Below, piece after piece: positions 27,913 through 37,070 of a stretch of DNA of 64,000 bases. Origin of the DNA: Pseudomonadota bacterium (GTDB lineage: Bacteria; Bdellovibrionota_C; UBA2361; OMII01); NCBI GenBank assembly GCA_026390555.1, contig JAPLFS010000032.1:16001-80000 (forward strand), in the 5' to 3' direction. The translations under genes were made by a program, and so were the position numbers. The notes beneath the pieces are model-generated. The model was given only the letters and a program-made list of their open reading frames with translations, was not told where the DNA came from and did not search any database. Positions within the stretch are counted from its first letter, which is position 1. Each line of letters opens with the position of its first letter.

Positions 27913-29533
27913 TTACAAGCGTTGCGGCATCGAAGCCCTGTGCCGCCAGAAAATTGGGCGCTGTTTTAAACCTGCCGCGATACGATTCAACGAACTGCTG
28001 CACAACGGGTCGTGCGCTATTGGCAAAGAACGGAGTAACGAAGATCGCTCGATCAAAAACCGCCTGGGAGTGTGCAATCTTACTTGGATTATCCCAGAGA
28101 GCCGTTCCAAGTGGTCTCATCCGTCTCTTTACGGCTGGAGCTATGTTGGAAAGCAGCTTAGTGCTTACCTCTATCGTATCGGGAATAAGCACGGCCTCTG
28201 CCGTAGAGCTCTCAAGTCTCTGGACCGCTTCAAGCATCGAGCTCTCATCGCTTGATGAATAGGAGATCTCAAGTATCATTGGTAAGTTTAGCTCTGCTAG
28301 CTTTGCACGAAACGCCTCAAGATATTCGCTTCCTGCTGCGGTCTGCGGATAGACGATAGCAAAGCGGGTCAGCTTGTAATCGCCGTAGGCTGCATTCACT
28401 AGGGCCTCAATCTGGCTTGTGGTTGTTAGGCCGAGCCTAAACACCCCCTGCCCTGTATTGAAGGACTCGCTCTTTGAGAATGAGAGGATCGGCACACCTA
28501 GCTCGCGTGCAGTTCCTGCCGCTGCAACCGAGGCCTCGGTCAGAAGTGGCCCGATAATCATGGCGACGTTTGAACCAGATACCAACTCCCTGACGGCTGC
28601 CGATGCGGCCGCGGTATCTACGCCAACATCACGCGCCTCTATTTTAATCTTTGGGGCATCAACATTGGCCTCTAGCGCGAGATCGATCCCCTGGCGGGTA
28701 TCGCGGCCAAGCGCGCCGAATCGATCGGAGAGGCTCAGGATAACACCAAGCTTTGTTTCCCCGTCGACAACAGCGCTAATTGCGCCCTGCTGCCCCGGCT
28801 CATTAATCTCCGCTGCGCCAAGCCAAAACGGTTGCTCAGATCTAATGTCATCCTGATCATAGCCAAGCGCTGCACGGCGCGCGCGTTCACGACCTAGCAA
28901 CTGATTTACAAACTGATCTGCACGCCATTTGTTGGCCACACTCTCAAATTTATCTGCCGGCAACGAGCGCAGCAGTAGTAGAGCGCCAACCGTAGCGGCG
29001 TGCACCCCCCCTGGTATCCTCTGCGCCTGTGTATTGGCCCGTGCAAACCATGCCAGCGACTGGTTGATATCACCGCTACGTCCAAATGAGAAAGCAAGTA
29101 TAAGTCCGAACTCAAGCCCAACGTTTGCCTCGTTAAGACCGCGCCTACGAAAGTATGCACCGACTGAGCTAAGCGCTTTGTCGGCCTGATCGAGAACGAG
29201 GTACTGGCCACTTAATCGTAGCGCTGCGGCCTCGGCCTCGAGCGGAAGCAAGGACTCCTTGGATGCCTTAATGTAGGTATCTAAGGCCGATTTATTCCTG
29301 CCGCTTTGACGAAGCTCGTCACCATAGATTAGGGAGCTGTTGCTTAGCTTGTGCCCTTCGAGATCCATAAATGGCCGCCAGATCTCCCACGGTAGCGGCT
29401 GTGCTTCGCTGGGCGAAGCCTCCTCACGATAGGTCATATCTGTTACACGCGCAGGCTTTGGCTTTTCACTGGAGGAGAAACAGGCGGAGGTGGCGCTGCA
29501 AAGCGCGGCGAGCAGAATGAGTCGAAGTATCAT
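27635..29533 (-). CDS. Periplasmic-receptor-like lipoprotein (LpoA / penicillin-binding-protein-activator type)
   Basis: 632 residues. N-terminal signal with a lipobox-like TSAC; residues ~60-200 form a helical TPR-like region; from about 260 a Leu/Ile/Val-binding-protein fold (KLGVILSLSDRFGALGRDTRQGIDLALEA, VAMIIGPLLTEASVAAAG, ILSFSKSE, LTRFAIVYPQTAAGSEYLEAF). This TPR plus receptor layout is that of LpoA, an outer-membrane activator of PBP1A, but the assignment is by architecture only. Its 3' end is duplicated at 22331-22624. Confidence 0.78.
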   Translation of the reverse strand: MILRLILLAALCSATSACFSSSEKPKPARVTDMTYREEASPSEAQPLPWEIWRPFMDLEGHKLSNSSLIYGDELRQSGRNKSALDTYIKASKESLLPLEAEAAALRLSGQYLVLDQADKALSSVGAYFRRRGLNEANVGLEFGLILAFSFGRSGDINQSLAWFARANTQAQRIPGGVHAATVGALLLLRSLPADKFESVANKWRADQFVNQLLGRERARRAALGYDQDDIRSEQPFWLGAAEINEPGQQGAISAVVDGETKLGVILSLSDRFGALGRDTRQGIDLALEANVDAPKIKIEARDVGVDTAAASAAVRELVSGSNVAMIIGPLLTEASVAAAGTARELGVPILSFSKSESFNTGQGVFRLGLTTTSQIEALVNAAYGDYKLTRFAIVYPQTAAGSEYLEAFRAKLAELNLPMILEISYSSSDESSMLEAVQRLESSTAEAVLIPDTIEVSTKLLSNIAPAVKRRMRPLGTALWDNPSKIAHSQAVFDRAIFVTPFFANSARPVVQQFVESYRGRFKTAPNFLAAQGFDAATLVINAIKRSKQERIPLAQALTQLPPYDGVTGAVSIDTQGEVRRALYVVEVTPTMFQEKMPLKATEGYSEVITAPNMAADETAPLEGDQKVLSGY

Positions 29534-29674
29534 ATGTAACTTAAGATCAATGCTGGCGTTAACATCCTTATAGGCAAGCTGCTAGCCTACCTCTCTTAGA
29601 AGTCTACTATAGTCATGTAGTGTGGAGGAGCCAACTGAGAAAAACAAAGCTGAGTTGATACTGAGATGAATAGT

Positions 29675-30805
29675 TTACGAGAAGATATCCTTCATCTTAT
29701 CAAAAAAGCCCTTGCTGCCGGCCTCATCAACCGCCGTTCCCTGAATTATTGCCAGCTTCTCTAAAAGCTCTCGCTCATCATCAGAGAGCTTCTTAGGGAC
29801 ATGGATAAGGATCCTAACATGTTGATCACCCCTACGCTGTGGGCTGCTACCAAGGATCGGAATACCCTTATTTTTAAGGCGAAAGACCTTCCCTGACTGA
29901 GTTCCAGCAGGGATCTTGAGTTTTAACTTGCCCTCGAGTGATGGCACGTCGATCTCGGTTCCAAGCGCTGCTGCGGCATAGCTAATAGGAACCTCACAGA
30001 TAACCTCGCTCTCCTGACGTTGGAAGATCGTATGCTGCGCAACCTGAATTTGCACATACAGGTCACCGTTTGTTCCGCCACCCGCTCCAGCCTCGCCCTC
30101 ACCGCGCATCTTAAGCCTTTGGCCATTATCAACTCCGGCGGGTACCTTAATTTTTAGCTTTGACTCCTTCACCTTGAGTCCTGTTCCAGAGCAGCTCTGG
30201 CAGGGATTTTTGACTACCTCACCAACCCCAGCACAAATATGACAGGTGCGCGCCAGGGTAAAGAATCCCTGTTGAATTCGAACCTGCCCGACACCTTCAC
30301 ACTGCTTACAACATTCGCGCGAGCTGCCCTTTGATGCTCCGCTACCTGAGCAGCTTTCACACTTGGCACGCCGACCGAGAGTAGCCTCTTTTTCACAACC
30401 AAAGGCGGCCTCTTCAAAGGTAATCTCTATATCATAGCGCAGATCGGTGCCGGTTTTGCCACGGCCACCCCTATTATCTCTACCTGCCTGACCACCAAAG
30501 AAAGATCCAAATATATCACCAAAAATATCTTCAAATCCTGAGAAGTCACCCCCCTGAGCGCCGCCAGATCCAGCACCATTAGTAAAGGCCGCATGGCCGA
30601 ACCGATCGTAGCGAACTTTGTCCTCGGCATCACTCAGGACGGAGTAAGCCTCGGTGGCCTCCTTAAAGCGATCCTCTGCCTCTTTATTGTTGGGGTTTTT
30701 GTCGGGATGAAACTGAATGGCTTTCTTGCGGTAAGCTTTCTTAACCTCATCAACTGAGGCGCTCTTGGAGATCTCTAAGACTTCGTAAAAATCACGTTTT
30801 GCCAC
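29675..30805 (-). CDS. dnaJ: Chaperone DnaJ
   Basis: Type I J-protein, 376 residues: J domain with HPD in IQFHPDKNPNN, a Gly/Phe-rich linker (about 75-110), four CxxCxGxG zinc motifs (CESCSGSG, CKQCEGVG, CHICAGVG, CQSCSGTG) and C-terminal substrate-binding domains. Stimulates DnaK ATPase and delivers clients. Lies 119 bp downstream of dnaK, with a terminator-like hairpin between them, so DnaJ may be made at a lower level. Confidence 0.97.
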   Translation of the reverse strand: MAKRDFYEVLEISKSASVDEVKKAYRKKAIQFHPDKNPNNKEAEDRFKEATEAYSVLSDAEDKVRYDRFGHAAFTNGAGSGGAQGGDFSGFEDIFGDIFGSFFGGQAGRDNRGGRGKTGTDLRYDIEITFEEAAFGCEKEATLGRRAKCESCSGSGASKGSSRECCKQCEGVGQVRIQQGFFTLARTCHICAGVGEVVKNPCQSCSGTGLKVKESKLKIKVPAGVDNGQRLKMRGEGEAGAGGGTNGDLYVQIQVAQHTIFQRQESEVICEVPISYAAAALGTEIDVPSLEGKLKLKIPAGTQSGKVFRLKNKGIPILGSSPQRRGDQHVRILIHVPKKLSDDERELLEKLAIIQGTAVDEAGSKGFFDKMKDIFS

Positions 30806-30864
30806 AAGAATACCCTACAACTAATAGACCTGCATGTCTCCACTGGCAGGGTTATGAGCGATAA

Positions 30865-30899
30865 AAGACGGGGCCCCCCTTGCGAGAAAACCCCGTCTT
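30865..30899 (-). terminator. Rho-independent-type hairpin between dnaK and dnaJ
   Basis: AAGACGGGG (30865-30873) and CCCCGTCTT (30891-30899) form a 9-bp GC-rich stem; reading along the minus strand the stem is followed by TTTTAT. Position after the dnaK stop suggests partial termination in the operon. Confidence 0.7.
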
Positions 30900-30924
30900 G
30901 ACTCAAAACAGCCTAGACGCTCGC

Positions 30925-32835
30925 TTATTTACTATCGCGAACCTCTTCGTAATCGGCATCAACTACATCGTCCTTATCGGTCGACTCAGCTGCTGCTCCG
31001 TTACTCTCGGCTTTGCCCTCCTGTGAAGCTGCCGCCTGCTTGTAGGCCTCCTCGGCGAGCTTATGGCTAGCCTTCTCAAGGGTGCTGAAAGCAGACTTCA
31101 TGGCATCATTCTCGTTCTGCTCAAGCGCCTTCTTAGCGTCCTCAAGCGCCGTCGTTACGCTGCCCTTAGTCTCTGATGAAACCTTATCGGCCAGCTCACT
31201 CATAGTCTTCTCTGTCGAGTAAACAAGGCTATCTAGTTTGTTGCGCTCCTCAACTAACTCGCGACGCTTATGATCATCCTCGGCGTGAATCTTAGCATCG
31301 TTAACCATACGCTCGATCTCCTCCTTTGAGAGACCTGAACTTGCGGTGATCTTAATCGACTGCTCCTTTTGCGTACCTAGATCCTTGGCATGCACCGAGA
31401 CGATACCGTTTGCATCGATATCGAAGGTCACTTCAATCTGTGGGATACCGCGAGGCGCTGCTGGTATTCCAACTAGCTCAAAGCGCCCAAGCGTCTTGTT
31501 ATCGCCCGACATCTCACGCTCTCCCTGTAGAACGTGTATTGATACCGCAGGTTGATTATCAGACGCGGTAGAGAAGCTCTGCGACTTTCTTGTTGGGATC
31601 GTTGTGTTTTTGTCGATTAGCTTAGTGAACACTCCACCGTAGGTCTCGATACCAAGACTAAGCGGTGTCACATCTAAAAGAAGCACATCCTTAACATCAC
31701 CCTGCAGAACTCCAGCCTGTACCGCGGCTCCGATAGCAACAGCCTCATCAGGATTAACGCTCTTGGAAGCCTCCTTACCGAAGATCTCCTTAACGCGTGC
31801 CTGAACTGCCGGCATGCGGGTCATACCACCGACCAGAATAACCTCGCCGATCTCGCTTGCCTTGAGCCCTGCATCACGCAAGGCTGTACGGCACGGACCC
31901 TCAAGTCTCTTGAGTAGATCTGCGCAGAGCTGCTCAAACTTGGCACGCGAGATCTTAATATTCATGTGCTTCGGCCCAGAAGCATCCGCCGTGATAAACG
32001 GTAGGTTAATATCTGTCTCCATTGATGAAGAGAGCTCGTGCTTGGCCTTCTCAGCAGCCTCCTTTAAGCGCTGCAACGCCATCGTGTCCTTACGGAGATC
32101 GATGCCCTGCTCCCTCTTAAACTCATCTGCTAGGTATCCGACCAGGATCAGATCGAAGTCCTCTCCACCGAGAAAGGTGTCGCCGTTCGTAGATTTAACT
32201 TCGAACACGCCATCACCAAGCTCAAGGATCGAAACATCGAACGTTCCTCCCCCAAGATCGAATACAGCGATAACCTTCTCGTGCTTCTTATCGAGTCCGT
32301 ACGCAAGCGCTGCTGCTGTAGGCTCATTGATAATACGAAGAACGTTAAGTCCTGCGATCAGTCCTGCGTCCTTAGTAGCCTGGCGTTGTGCGTCATCGAA
32401 GTACGCCGGCACCGTAATAACAGCGTCCGTTACCTTTTCGCCGAGGTAGTCCTCTGCAGTTTGCTTCATCTTGGTAAGCACCATAGCCGAAACCTCTTGC
32501 GGGCTCTTGGCCTCACCCTTCAGCTTAACCCAGGCATCACCGTTATCTGCTCCAACGATCTCGTAGGGCAGCATATTCTTGGCCTTCTCGATCTCGGGGG
32601 TTTGGTACTTACGACCAACTAGTCGCTTTACCGCAAAGATGGTGTTCTTTGGATTCGTTACAGCCTGGCGTTTTGCAATCTGACCGACTAGTCGCTCACC
32701 GGCATCATTAACTCCAACAACCGATGGGGTAGTTCTGCCCCCCTCGCTATTTGAGATAACTACCGGGCTTCCGCCCTCCATAACAGCAACGCACGAATTT
32801 GTTGTTCCAAGATCAATTCCAATTACTTTTCCCAT
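30925..32835 (-). CDS. dnaK: Chaperone DnaK (Hsp70)
   Basis: 636 residues from ATG 32835: [18 protein letters not shown] (phosphate 1), [28 protein letters not shown] (phosphate 2), [13 protein letters not shown], then the substrate domain ([27 protein letters not shown]) and an acidic tail ending EVRDSK. A TTG 15 bases upstream is in frame but lies inside the ribosome site GAGGAG, so the ATG is preferred. Second gene of grpE-dnaK-dnaJ. Confidence 0.98.
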   Translation of the reverse strand: MGKVIGIDLGTTNSCVAVMEGGSPVVISNSEGGRTTPSVVGVNDAGERLVGQIAKRQAVTNPKNTIFAVKRLVGRKYQTPEIEKAKNMLPYEIVGADNGDAWVKLKGEAKSPQEVSAMVLTKMKQTAEDYLGEKVTDAVITVPAYFDDAQRQATKDAGLIAGLNVLRIINEPTAAALAYGLDKKHEKVIAVFDLGGGTFDVSILELGDGVFEVKSTNGDTFLGGEDFDLILVGYLADEFKREQGIDLRKDTMALQRLKEAAEKAKHELSSSMETDINLPFITADASGPKHMNIKISRAKFEQLCADLLKRLEGPCRTALRDAGLKASEIGEVILVGGMTRMPAVQARVKEIFGKEASKSVNPDEAVAIGAAVQAGVLQGDVKDVLLLDVTPLSLGIETYGGVFTKLIDKNTTIPTRKSQSFSTASDNQPAVSIHVLQGEREMSGDNKTLGRFELVGIPAAPRGIPQIEVTFDIDANGIVSVHAKDLGTQKEQSIKITASSGLSKEEIERMVNDAKIHAEDDHKRRELVEERNKLDSLVYSTEKTMSELADKVSSETKGSVTTALEDAKKALEQNENDAMKSAFSTLEKASHKLAEEAYKQAAASQEGKAESNGAAAESTDKDDVVDADYEEVRDSK

Positions 32836-32865
32836 TTTCTTACTCCTCAACGTAAAATCTATAAA

Positions 32866-33414
32866 CTAAGCGCTCGCCTCATCTGGGCTAACCGCCACAA
32901 CCACCTCACCTACTCGGATTAACTTATCCTTGTAGAAATAAGCCTTCCTCAATTCAGCAACGATCTCGCCGGGCGTAGCATCCAGGGACGGAACTCGACT
33001 AATCGCCGCATGTTTCTGTGGGTCGAAGCTCTTCCCTAATCCGAGCTCCCCACGAATATCCCACTTACCAAGGCACTCAACGAAAAGCTTCTGGGTCATC
33101 TCAAGTCCGGTCTTTAGCTGCTCATACTCTGCCGAGCTGTGGGCTAAAGCCAACTCAAGGGTATCGAGCACCTCAAGCAGGTCTACCACGAGACGCTCCC
33201 CCTGATATTTAAGCAGCTCAGACTGCTCCTTCAAGGCGCGCTTCTTAAAATTATCGAAATCAGCCATTAGGCGCAGGTAGCGGTCACGGGAATTAGCTAG
33301 CTCAAGTGTTAATTTTTCAACCTCACTCGGGCCCGTAAACTCTTGATTAACCTCAACTTCTTCGCTTGCACCCTGATCTTCCGGGGCCTCTGCGTTGTCG
33401 TGCTCTTGTGTCAT
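32866..33414 (-). CDS. grpE: Nucleotide exchange factor GrpE
   Basis: 182 residues: an acidic N-terminal tail (first ~35), a long coiled coil (VEKLTLELANSRDRYLRLMADFDNFKKRAL), and the C-terminal beta domain with FDPQKHAAISRVPS and GEVVVAVSP. Releases ADP from DnaK. Lies 30 bp upstream of dnaK. The upstream 110 bp contain no CIRCE inverted repeat, so heat control is by another route or absent. Confidence 0.95.
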   Translation of the reverse strand: MTQEHDNAEAPEDQGASEEVEVNQEFTGPSEVEKLTLELANSRDRYLRLMADFDNFKKRALKEQSELLKYQGERLVVDLLEVLDTLELALAHSSAEYEQLKTGLEMTQKLFVECLGKWDIRGELGLGKSFDPQKHAAISRVPSLDATPGEIVAELRKAYFYKDKLIRVGEVVVAVSPDEASA

Positions 33415-33526
33415 CTGAAATACTACTTATTCTTTCTATATCTTTAGGGGACGAATCAGCGCATTGGCTTAAAAAGCTATCTCCACGCCTAATCCTTAAC
33501 TCAATGTATGCTATAAACACTTATCT

Positions 33527-34159
33527 ATGGATTTTCAACACCTACCCCCAACAGAAAAGCTAAGAATAGGGCAAGATCTAGCGGTTCCTGCCCTGGTGCT
33601 GAGGGTCAGGCCCTATAGGGATAGCGACATAATCGCCCATATGCTCACCCCTTCCCTCGGAAAGATCTCGGCCATCGCCCGCCATGCACGTGGGAGCCGC
33701 AAGCGTTTTCCGAGCTCCCTTGACCTCTTTGACCGCGGCACGGTGCGAATTGTTCGAGAGCGCAATGGGGCCCTGGGGATTAAGGAGTTCACGCCCTCCC
33801 ACTCCCTGCAAAAGTTACGCGGTGATCTGGATAAATTAATCCTGGCCTCGCTGCTCTGTGAGGCGTTTGACCTAATCCTTCAGGAGGATAGCGCCGAGGA
33901 TTCTACGCAAACATTTGAGGTTTTAGATCTAGCGCTCAACGCCGTTGATGAGGCTACGGAGCTTAAGGGAGCGTTACGTGCCGTATACCTTGCGCTCGTA
34001 TCGTTAACGCAACAGGGTGGCATTACTAACCTAGGCTCAGCTGCTCCAGGCACTAGGGCGCTTGCACAGCTGCTTGATGCGATTGAAGCGTTCTGTGAAA
34101 AGCGGCTGATGACACGCAGCTCGCTAGCACCGATCCTTAAAAGGATTGCGGCTGGGTAG
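33527..34159 (+). CDS. recO: DNA repair protein RecO
   Basis: 210 residues. N-terminal OB fold: VPALVLRVRPYRDSDIIAHMLTPSLGKISAIARHARGS, followed by FDRGTVRIVRERN and the helical C-terminal half (LILASLLCEAFDLIL). Works with RecR to load RecA on SSB-coated gaps. It is shorter than many RecO proteins (about 240) and lacks the CxxC zinc finger seen in some lineages. Divergent from grpE across 112 bp. Confidence 0.88.
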   Translation: MDFQHLPPTEKLRIGQDLAVPALVLRVRPYRDSDIIAHMLTPSLGKISAIARHARGSRKRFPSSLDLFDRGTVRIVRERNGALGIKEFTPSHSLQKLRGDLDKLILASLLCEAFDLILQEDSAEDSTQTFEVLDLALNAVDEATELKGALRAVYLALVSLTQQGGITNLGSAAPGTRALAQLLDAIEAFCEKRLMTRSSLAPILKRIAAG

Positions 34160-34168
34160 TGTTTTATC

Positions 34169-34558
34169 CTAATGACAGCCGCATCCAGTTCCGCACCCCT
34201 TCTTAGTCTCAGGGGTCTTTTTACTCGAGGACTCACTTGATGAATCGCTTGGCGTTGCACTTGCAGGTGGTGAGCTTGAAGACTCTGCGCTTGACTCGGT
34301 GTTCGTCTTTTTGGCGGAATTATTTGATGATCCAGATGCAGACCCAGAGGCAGACCCAGAGGCAGACCCAGAAGCATAGTCGGTCTTATACCAACCACTC
34401 CCCTTAAGATGAAATGCGGAGGCAGAGAGCGCCTTGGTAACGGAACTCTTCTTGCCCTTCTCTTTGCAATGAGGGCAAGCTTCTAGCGCCTTATCGCTAA
34501 ACTTCTGAATGACCTCAAACCGCCCACAGGTAGGGCAATCATATTCGTAAATAGGCAT
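34169..34558 (-). CDS. FmdB-family zinc-ribbon protein with Ser/Gly repeat tail
   Basis: 129 residues. MPIYEYDCPTCGRFEVIQKF and ACPHCKEKG form the paired CxxC zinc ribbon of FmdB/CxxC_CXXC_SSSS regulators, and HLKGSGWYKTDY is the conserved end of the core. The second half is a low-complexity Ser/Gly/Ala/Thr tail containing repeated SerGlySerAla, ending with the Cys/His-rich GCGTGCGCH, which may bind another metal. Role unknown. Convergent with recO at 9 bp. Confidence 0.85.
   Translation of the reverse strand: MPIYEYDCPTCGRFEVIQKFSDKALEACPHCKEKGKKSSVTKALSASAFHLKGSGWYKTDYASGSASGSASGSASGSSNNSAKKTNTESSAESSSSPPASATPSDSSSESSSKKTPETKKGCGTGCGCH
34331..34377 (-). repeat. Tandem 12-bp repeat in the fmdB-like gene
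   Basis: Almost four copies of a 12-bp unit (GCAGACCCAGAG on the plus strand) encode consecutive Ser-Gly-Ser-Ala units. In-frame unit changes would vary the linker length. Confidence 0.75.
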
Positions 34559-34964
34559 ATAACGCTCACAAAACAGACTATTCTTACTATAGTACCCATA
34601 AACTAAGGCACTTGTCGCCCTCCTAGCAAACTCCTCCTAGGATAATCACTCCTGGCGCTGTTTTTCAAGCACCGTAACTGGTCACCGTAGTTTAATGTCG
34701 CGATTCAAGCTATTGAGATTACGGCGAAGTTTCATAGGTAATTCGATTGGTCGTCCCCTGATCGGGGACGGCAGATTTTGTGACCAGTTAATGTTTTCAC
34801 CCCCGATTTGCTCCGCAAATCGGCCCCTTAGGGGCTATTGAGTATCATTATCGTATGCGAATATTTCTGGAATATGCTGACTAGTTACCAAGCACCTTAC
34901 ATACTCTATCTGACGCATCCTGATCGGGAATGCTCATTTTAGCGGTGAATAGTGCCCAAAGCGG
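34559..34964. other. 405-bp intergenic stretch holding a miniature mobile element
   Basis: Between the FmdB and DTW genes. Most of it is the repeat element at 34674-34888 with its target duplications. The left ~100 bp holds the FmdB upstream region; the right ~70 bp contains a GTGAATAG motif near 34944. No protein-coding frame is convincing. Confidence 0.7.
34674..34888. mobile_element. Miniature inverted-repeat element (IS66-like ends), copy 1
   Basis: 215 bp, nearly identical to 50630-50846. The ends GTAACTGGTCA and TGACTAGTTAC are inverted repeats (10 of 11), with a further internal end GTGACCAGTTA at 34780-34790. It is flanked by perfect 8-bp duplications CAAGCACC (34666-34673 and 34889-34896). 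GTAA termini and 8-bp target duplications are features of the IS66 family. Inside are three hairpins: GTCCCC/GGGGAC, CGATTTGC/GCAAATCG and GCCCC/GGGGC. No transposase gene; it must be moved in trans. Confidence 0.85.
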
Positions 34965-35603
34965 CTATACTCGCGACTTAGCTTCGGTCCCCATATAAGC
35001 GAGCTGTCGCGATATCATCTCGTTAAAAAGTTGAAAGAGCCCCTGGTACGTTGGAATCATGTGCGCGCTGCCCGATCTAACGGCATTAAGCGTTAAGAGG
35101 TGCGCAATTGACTCAATAGTACTGAGGTATCCCGCTTTGGGCTGTCTCCTAATTCGATAGGTAGAGGTTAGGGAACGACGGAACGAGACCCGCGGAATGT
35201 CGTGCAGGAGAGGATTCCGATACACTATCTTCTGTGCTTCATCCCAAGTTCCATCGATAACGATAACTAGGTGCTGATCTGAGAGCTCAAGCTCTTCACA
35301 ATCGTGTGAATCATCACCTGGATAAAGCAGATAAGGGCTATACTCACCTAGCGCCTTGCTGAGAGTTTCAACCGGGAAGATAACCCCCCGTAGCAACGCT
35401 ATATTGGTGATCGCCTGTCGCACAAGCTTTGCAGTTGAATAGTACTTGCGCCACTCATTTGGATGTTGAAGAAGAAGGATGTTGGTATGCGCCGCAAATG
35501 ATGGGAGATAGCCGCAGACACACTGCGCCTCAGGCCGTAGGCAGGTGTAGCACGTAGCACGGCTCTCTGAGATCTGGTGAGTGTGGCGGCCTCTTTCTCG
35601 CAT
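34965..35603 (-). CDS. DTW-domain protein, tRNA-uridine aminocarboxypropyltransferase-like (TapT/YfiP)
   Basis: 212 residues. CYTCLRPEAQCVCG is the N-terminal zinc-type Cys cluster, NILLLQHPNEWRKYYSTAKL the conserved core, LYPGDD the SAM-proximal loop, and VIVIDGTWDEAQKIV the DTW motif; YRIRRQPKAGYLSTIES completes the family pattern. Characterised members add acp3 to uridine in tRNA. The gene ends 76 bp from the miniature element. Confidence 0.85.
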   Translation of the reverse strand: MRERGRHTHQISESRATCYTCLRPEAQCVCGYLPSFAAHTNILLLQHPNEWRKYYSTAKLVRQAITNIALLRGVIFPVETLSKALGEYSPYLLYPGDDSHDCEELELSDQHLVIVIDGTWDEAQKIVYRNPLLHDIPRVSFRRSLTSTYRIRRQPKAGYLSTIESIAHLLTLNAVRSGSAHMIPTYQGLFQLFNEMISRQLAYMGTEAKSRV

Positions 35604-35642
35604 ACTAGACGACTAAATTAACCCATTATATCCTTTTATTAT

Positions 35643-37070
35643 ATGAAGAACCTCGATTTAATCCCGATACCTACGACTGCAAGGCGCTCGTCTCTAACTA
35701 TGGGGCTAGTTTGGCTGACGATGGTCACATCTTTTCCAGCCGTACTGATCGGATTTGAGTGGCACAGACAGGGCATTAGCCTTAGCCAGGTCGTTATCTG
35801 CTCAATTATGAGCTGCCTAATCCTACTAGCCTACGCCGTACCAGCTAGTCAGCTGGGGGCCAGGACCGGGCTAGGCTTTTGCGCCCTCAGTAGGGTTGTT
35901 TTTGGTCGTTGGGGCACCCTTTTAATCACAGCCAACCTACTTTGGATATTTATAGTGTCCTATGGCATGACCGCGGTCCTTATGGCCGAAGCGGTCGAGA
36001 GCTTTCTTCACTTAGATATCTCTATCTTATGGATGTCAGTCGGCTGCGCCTTTTTAATGGCTTTTAATAATTTATTTGGCTTCTCCGGCGTAGCTAATTT
36101 CGCCCGTTTTTTCGCCGCTCCAGCTTTAATTGCCTGGGTAGGTTATACATTTTTCAAGGCCGCGGTCGCACCTGCTGCTTTATCAACTCTGGCGCCAGAT
36201 CCTCAATCGATACCTCATCCCCGATCGATTATGTACGCGCTCACTACCACATCTTCATTTATTATCGGCTTTGCTGTGTGGGGCAACGAGATGGACTACT
36301 GGAGATTTTCCAAGGTCGGCTCATTAAGGGCCGCGCTACCGCTAGCAGCGGCGCTCCTAATCGGACTAGTAGTTTTTCCAGTTGCTGGCTGGCTTGTCGC
36401 ACACTCAAGCGGAATAACCGACTCCGCTGCAGCGACTAGCTTTATGAATAGTTACTCCTTTGGTGGATTGGCAATTGTTGGCCTAATAGTACTGTTTGCC
36501 GCCTATTTTGCCTCCAATGACTCCAACCTATTTGGAACGTCCGCCGCTATTAAAAGCCTCTGGTCGATTAAGCCTCGCTTAGCGGTATCTCTTCTAGCGC
36601 TATGTGGCGCTATTACGGCAGCGTTCCTATCTACGACGGATTCGATCAAGGCGCTCGAAGTGATTGCAGCTCTAAACTGTGTCGTTATGCCAACACCCAC
36701 CGTAATAATGCTTACCGAATGGTTCTTAAGATCTAAGGTATTCCCAAGATCTATGGATTTTTCTGACGTGCCTGACTTTTCAGATCTACCAGCTTTTCGC
36801 TTAGCTTTTCACTGGCCGGCCCTAATTGCGCTGCTCTCTGGTCTCACGGTAGGGATTGCAACATCTGGCTTAATTTCTAGCCTAGAATATCTACATATTG
36901 GCATCTGCCCACTACAAGCCTGGCTAACAAGCATGGTTGTATATGCCATTTTGCGTAAACGTAACCATTCAGCAGAAACTAAGCACTATATTAAGGGGTG
37001 CTCACGCTCGCCAAAAAGCGCCGCTCCAACTCGAACTATATCGGACCCCTCCTCTACCGCGATCTCATAG
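35643..37070 (+). CDS. NCS1-family purine/pyrimidine (cytosine-type) permease
   Basis: 475 residues with about twelve hydrophobic segments. GLVWLTMVTSFPAVLIGFEW, SQLGARTGLGFCALSRVVFG and ALTTTSSFIIGFAVWGNEMDYWRFSK match NCS1 symporters such as CodB (substrate-binding Trp/Asn region). Imports a nucleobase or related compound with H+ or Na+. Its last 85 bp overlap the 3' end of yggS on the other strand; the polar Ser/Pro/Arg tail there is unlike the family and may have grown by loss of an earlier stop. Confidence 0.85.
   Translation: MKNLDLIPIPTTARRSSLTMGLVWLTMVTSFPAVLIGFEWHRQGISLSQVVICSIMSCLILLAYAVPASQLGARTGLGFCALSRVVFGRWGTLLITANLLWIFIVSYGMTAVLMAEAVESFLHLDISILWMSVGCAFLMAFNNLFGFSGVANFARFFAAPALIAWVGYTFFKAAVAPAALSTLAPDPQSIPHPRSIMYALTTTSSFIIGFAVWGNEMDYWRFSKVGSLRAALPLAAALLIGLVVFPVAGWLVAHSSGITDSAAATSFMNSYSFGGLAIVGLIVLFAAYFASNDSNLFGTSAAIKSLWSIKPRLAVSLLALCGAITAAFLSTTDSIKALEVIAALNCVVMPTPTVIMLTEWFLRSKVFPRSMDFSDVPDFSDLPAFRLAFHWPALIALLSGLTVGIATSGLISSLEYLHIGICPLQAWLTSMVVYAILRKRNHSAETKHYIKGCSRSPKSAAPTRTISDPSSTAIS

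Noticed and set aside
33415..33526. CIRCE or sigma-32-type heat-shock site before grpE
   Set aside because: No TTAGCACTC/GAGTGCTAA inverted repeat and no matching -35/-10 found by eye.
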